DNA from: Candidatus Bathyarchaeota archaeon
Lineage (GTDB): Archaea; Thermoproteota; Bathyarchaeia; Bathyarchaeales; Bathycorpusculaceae
Length of the DNA: 64,000 nucleotides
Direction: 5' to 3'
Assembly: GCA_026414485.1 (NCBI GenBank)
Contig: JAOAIX010000004.1
Coordinates: forward strand, 10,824-74,823
A program made the translations under genes and the position numbers. How positions within the stretch are numbered: the first letter of the stretch is position 1; the number at the start of each line of letters is the position of its first letter. The notes below the pieces were generated by a model. It was not told the DNA's origin. It was given only the letters and a program-made list of their open reading frames with translations, and did no database searches. Positions 63,336-64,000 of this stretch are shown here, piece after piece.

Positions 63336-64000
63336 ATGAGCCAAAAACTAAAAATAGCCTTTTATTGGGCTGCAAGTTGCGGCGGCTGCGAAATCGCCGT
63401 GTTAGACATCAACGAGAAAATCCTTGATGTAGTTAAAATCGCCGATATTGTGTTCTGGCCTGTAGCCATGGACGTGAAGTATAAAGATGTTGAGGCTATG
63501 CCCGACAAATACATCGATATCACGTTCTTTAATGGTTCTATACGGAATTCTGAGCAAGAACACATGGCGAAGCTTCTGCGCAAGAAATCCAAGACTCTTA
63601 TCGCTTTTGGATCCTGTGCTCACGAAGGTTGCATACCTGGATTAGCAAATCTTCATAACCGCGACGAAATTTTTGAGCAAGTATACCTGAAAGATAAATC
63701 AAATGTCAATCCCAAAGCGGTAGTGCCCAAGACTGAGACAACGGTGAAAGAAGGCACTTTGAAGATTCCCGAGTTCTACGATAGTGTACAAACTCTTGCT
63801 CAAACAGTGGATGTCGACTACTTCTTGCCTGGATGTCCACCTCCAGTCAAGCTAATCAGTAACGCGATAGACGTTATTGCAAAAGGTAAATTGCCTCCAA
63901 AGGGCTCTGTACTTGCACCCCTAAAGGCAGTTTGTGATGAGTGCCCCAGAAAACGCGAAAACAAGAAAATCACAAAGATTTATCGTGTCTACGAAAAAAC
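63336..64000 (+). CDS. mvhG: F420-non-reducing hydrogenase small subunit (MvhG-like), partial
   Basis: ATG at 63336 directly follows the hdrB stop and runs off the end (221 codons visible). IAFYWAASCGGCEIAVLDI has the intact CxxC (C15, C18) of the proximal cluster. FGSCAHEGCIPGL, FLPGCPPPVKLI and CDECPRKRENKKI are the expected later cluster regions of MvhG/VhuG. Next genes should be mvhA, hdrA and mvhD. With Hdr it would bifurcate electrons from H2. Confidence 0.93.
   Translation, partial: MSQKLKIAFYWAASCGGCEIAVLDINEKILDVVKIADIVFWPVAMDVKYKDVEAMPDKYIDITFFNGSIRNSEQEHMAKLLRKKSKTLIAFGSCAHEGCIPGLANLHNRDEIFEQVYLKDKSNVNPKAVVPKTETTVKEGTLKIPEFYDSVQTLAQTVDVDYFLPGCPPPVKLISNAIDVIAKGKLPPKGSVLAPLKAVCDECPRKRENKKITKIYRVYEK

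Noticed and set aside
1-64000. CRISPR array, insertion sequence or prophage
   Set aside because: No regularly spaced repeats, transposase, integrase or phage structural genes were seen.

Overview
The window looks like an ordinary chromosomal stretch of an archaeon, most likely a member of the Thermoproteota/TACK side and plausibly Bathyarchaeia (the lineage is inference). Evidence seen directly: archaeal-type ribosomal proteins (S4e, L32e, L19e, S8e, long L30), RNase P subunit Rnp1, SRP19, Alba, Trm1, TATA-box promoters, frequent TTG/GTG starts, TAATG and ATGA overlaps, and a complete archaeal 'modified' mevalonate module. Canonical SMC-ScpA-ScpB, two kinds of [NiFe] hydrogenase genes and heterodisulfide reductase subunits point to an anaerobe with H2-linked redox metabolism.

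Layout. 0-7 kb: tRNA-Ala, an adenosine-specific kinase-like protein, Mrp/NBP35 ATPase, Alba, an F420-hydrogenase-beta-like flavoprotein fused to CBS domains, and a one-chain aconitase. 7-13 kb (minus strand): a cell-surface block (acyltransferase-3, SGNH esterase, NosD-like beta-helix protein, NosR/NapH-like polyferredoxin), tRNA-Leu and hypE. 13.4-22 kb: a tight 17-gene ribosomal operon from L22 to L30. 22-29 kb: ilvC, a frameshifted ArsB/NhaD-type transporter, two HAD phosphatases, proC, trm1 and a VapBC pair with its own inverted-repeat operator. 29.6-38.7 kb: mevalonate kinase, UbiD-type decarboxylase, two-subunit AcnX dehydratase, isopentenyl phosphate kinase, type 2 IPP isomerase, prenyl synthase, gltX and srp19. 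38.7-44.1 kb (minus): S8e, then smc-scpA-scpB. 44.2-48.1 kb: an Hsp20-like protein coupled to L15-SecY-DUF106-Cmk, the displaced end of the spc operon. 48-57.5 kb: MFS transporter, LipS-like radical SAM protein, an HMGL-family (isopropylmalate/homocitrate synthase-like) enzyme, lipoate ligase, cysS, and an ADP-forming acyl-CoA synthetase fused to a GNAT domain. 57.5-64 kb: a group 3b-type hydrogenase operon with a fused Fe-S/flavin subunit, divergent from hdrC-hdrB-mvhG, which runs off the end.

How the genes fit together: hypE would mature the NiFe centres of both hydrogenases. The 3b-type enzyme would exchange electrons between H2 and NAD(P)H, while Mvh-Hdr would couple H2 to ferredoxin and heterodisulfide reduction. 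The acyl-CoA synthetase could conserve ATP from acyl-CoA. The isoprenoid module goes from mevalonate to the prenyl diphosphates used in ether lipids. I found no CRISPR array, insertion sequence or prophage. The least conventional items are the FrhB-CBS fusion, the orphan NosR/NosD pair, the Asp-for-Cys change in the 3b small subunit, the basic Hsp20-like protein coupled to L15-SecY, and several palindromic operator candidates.
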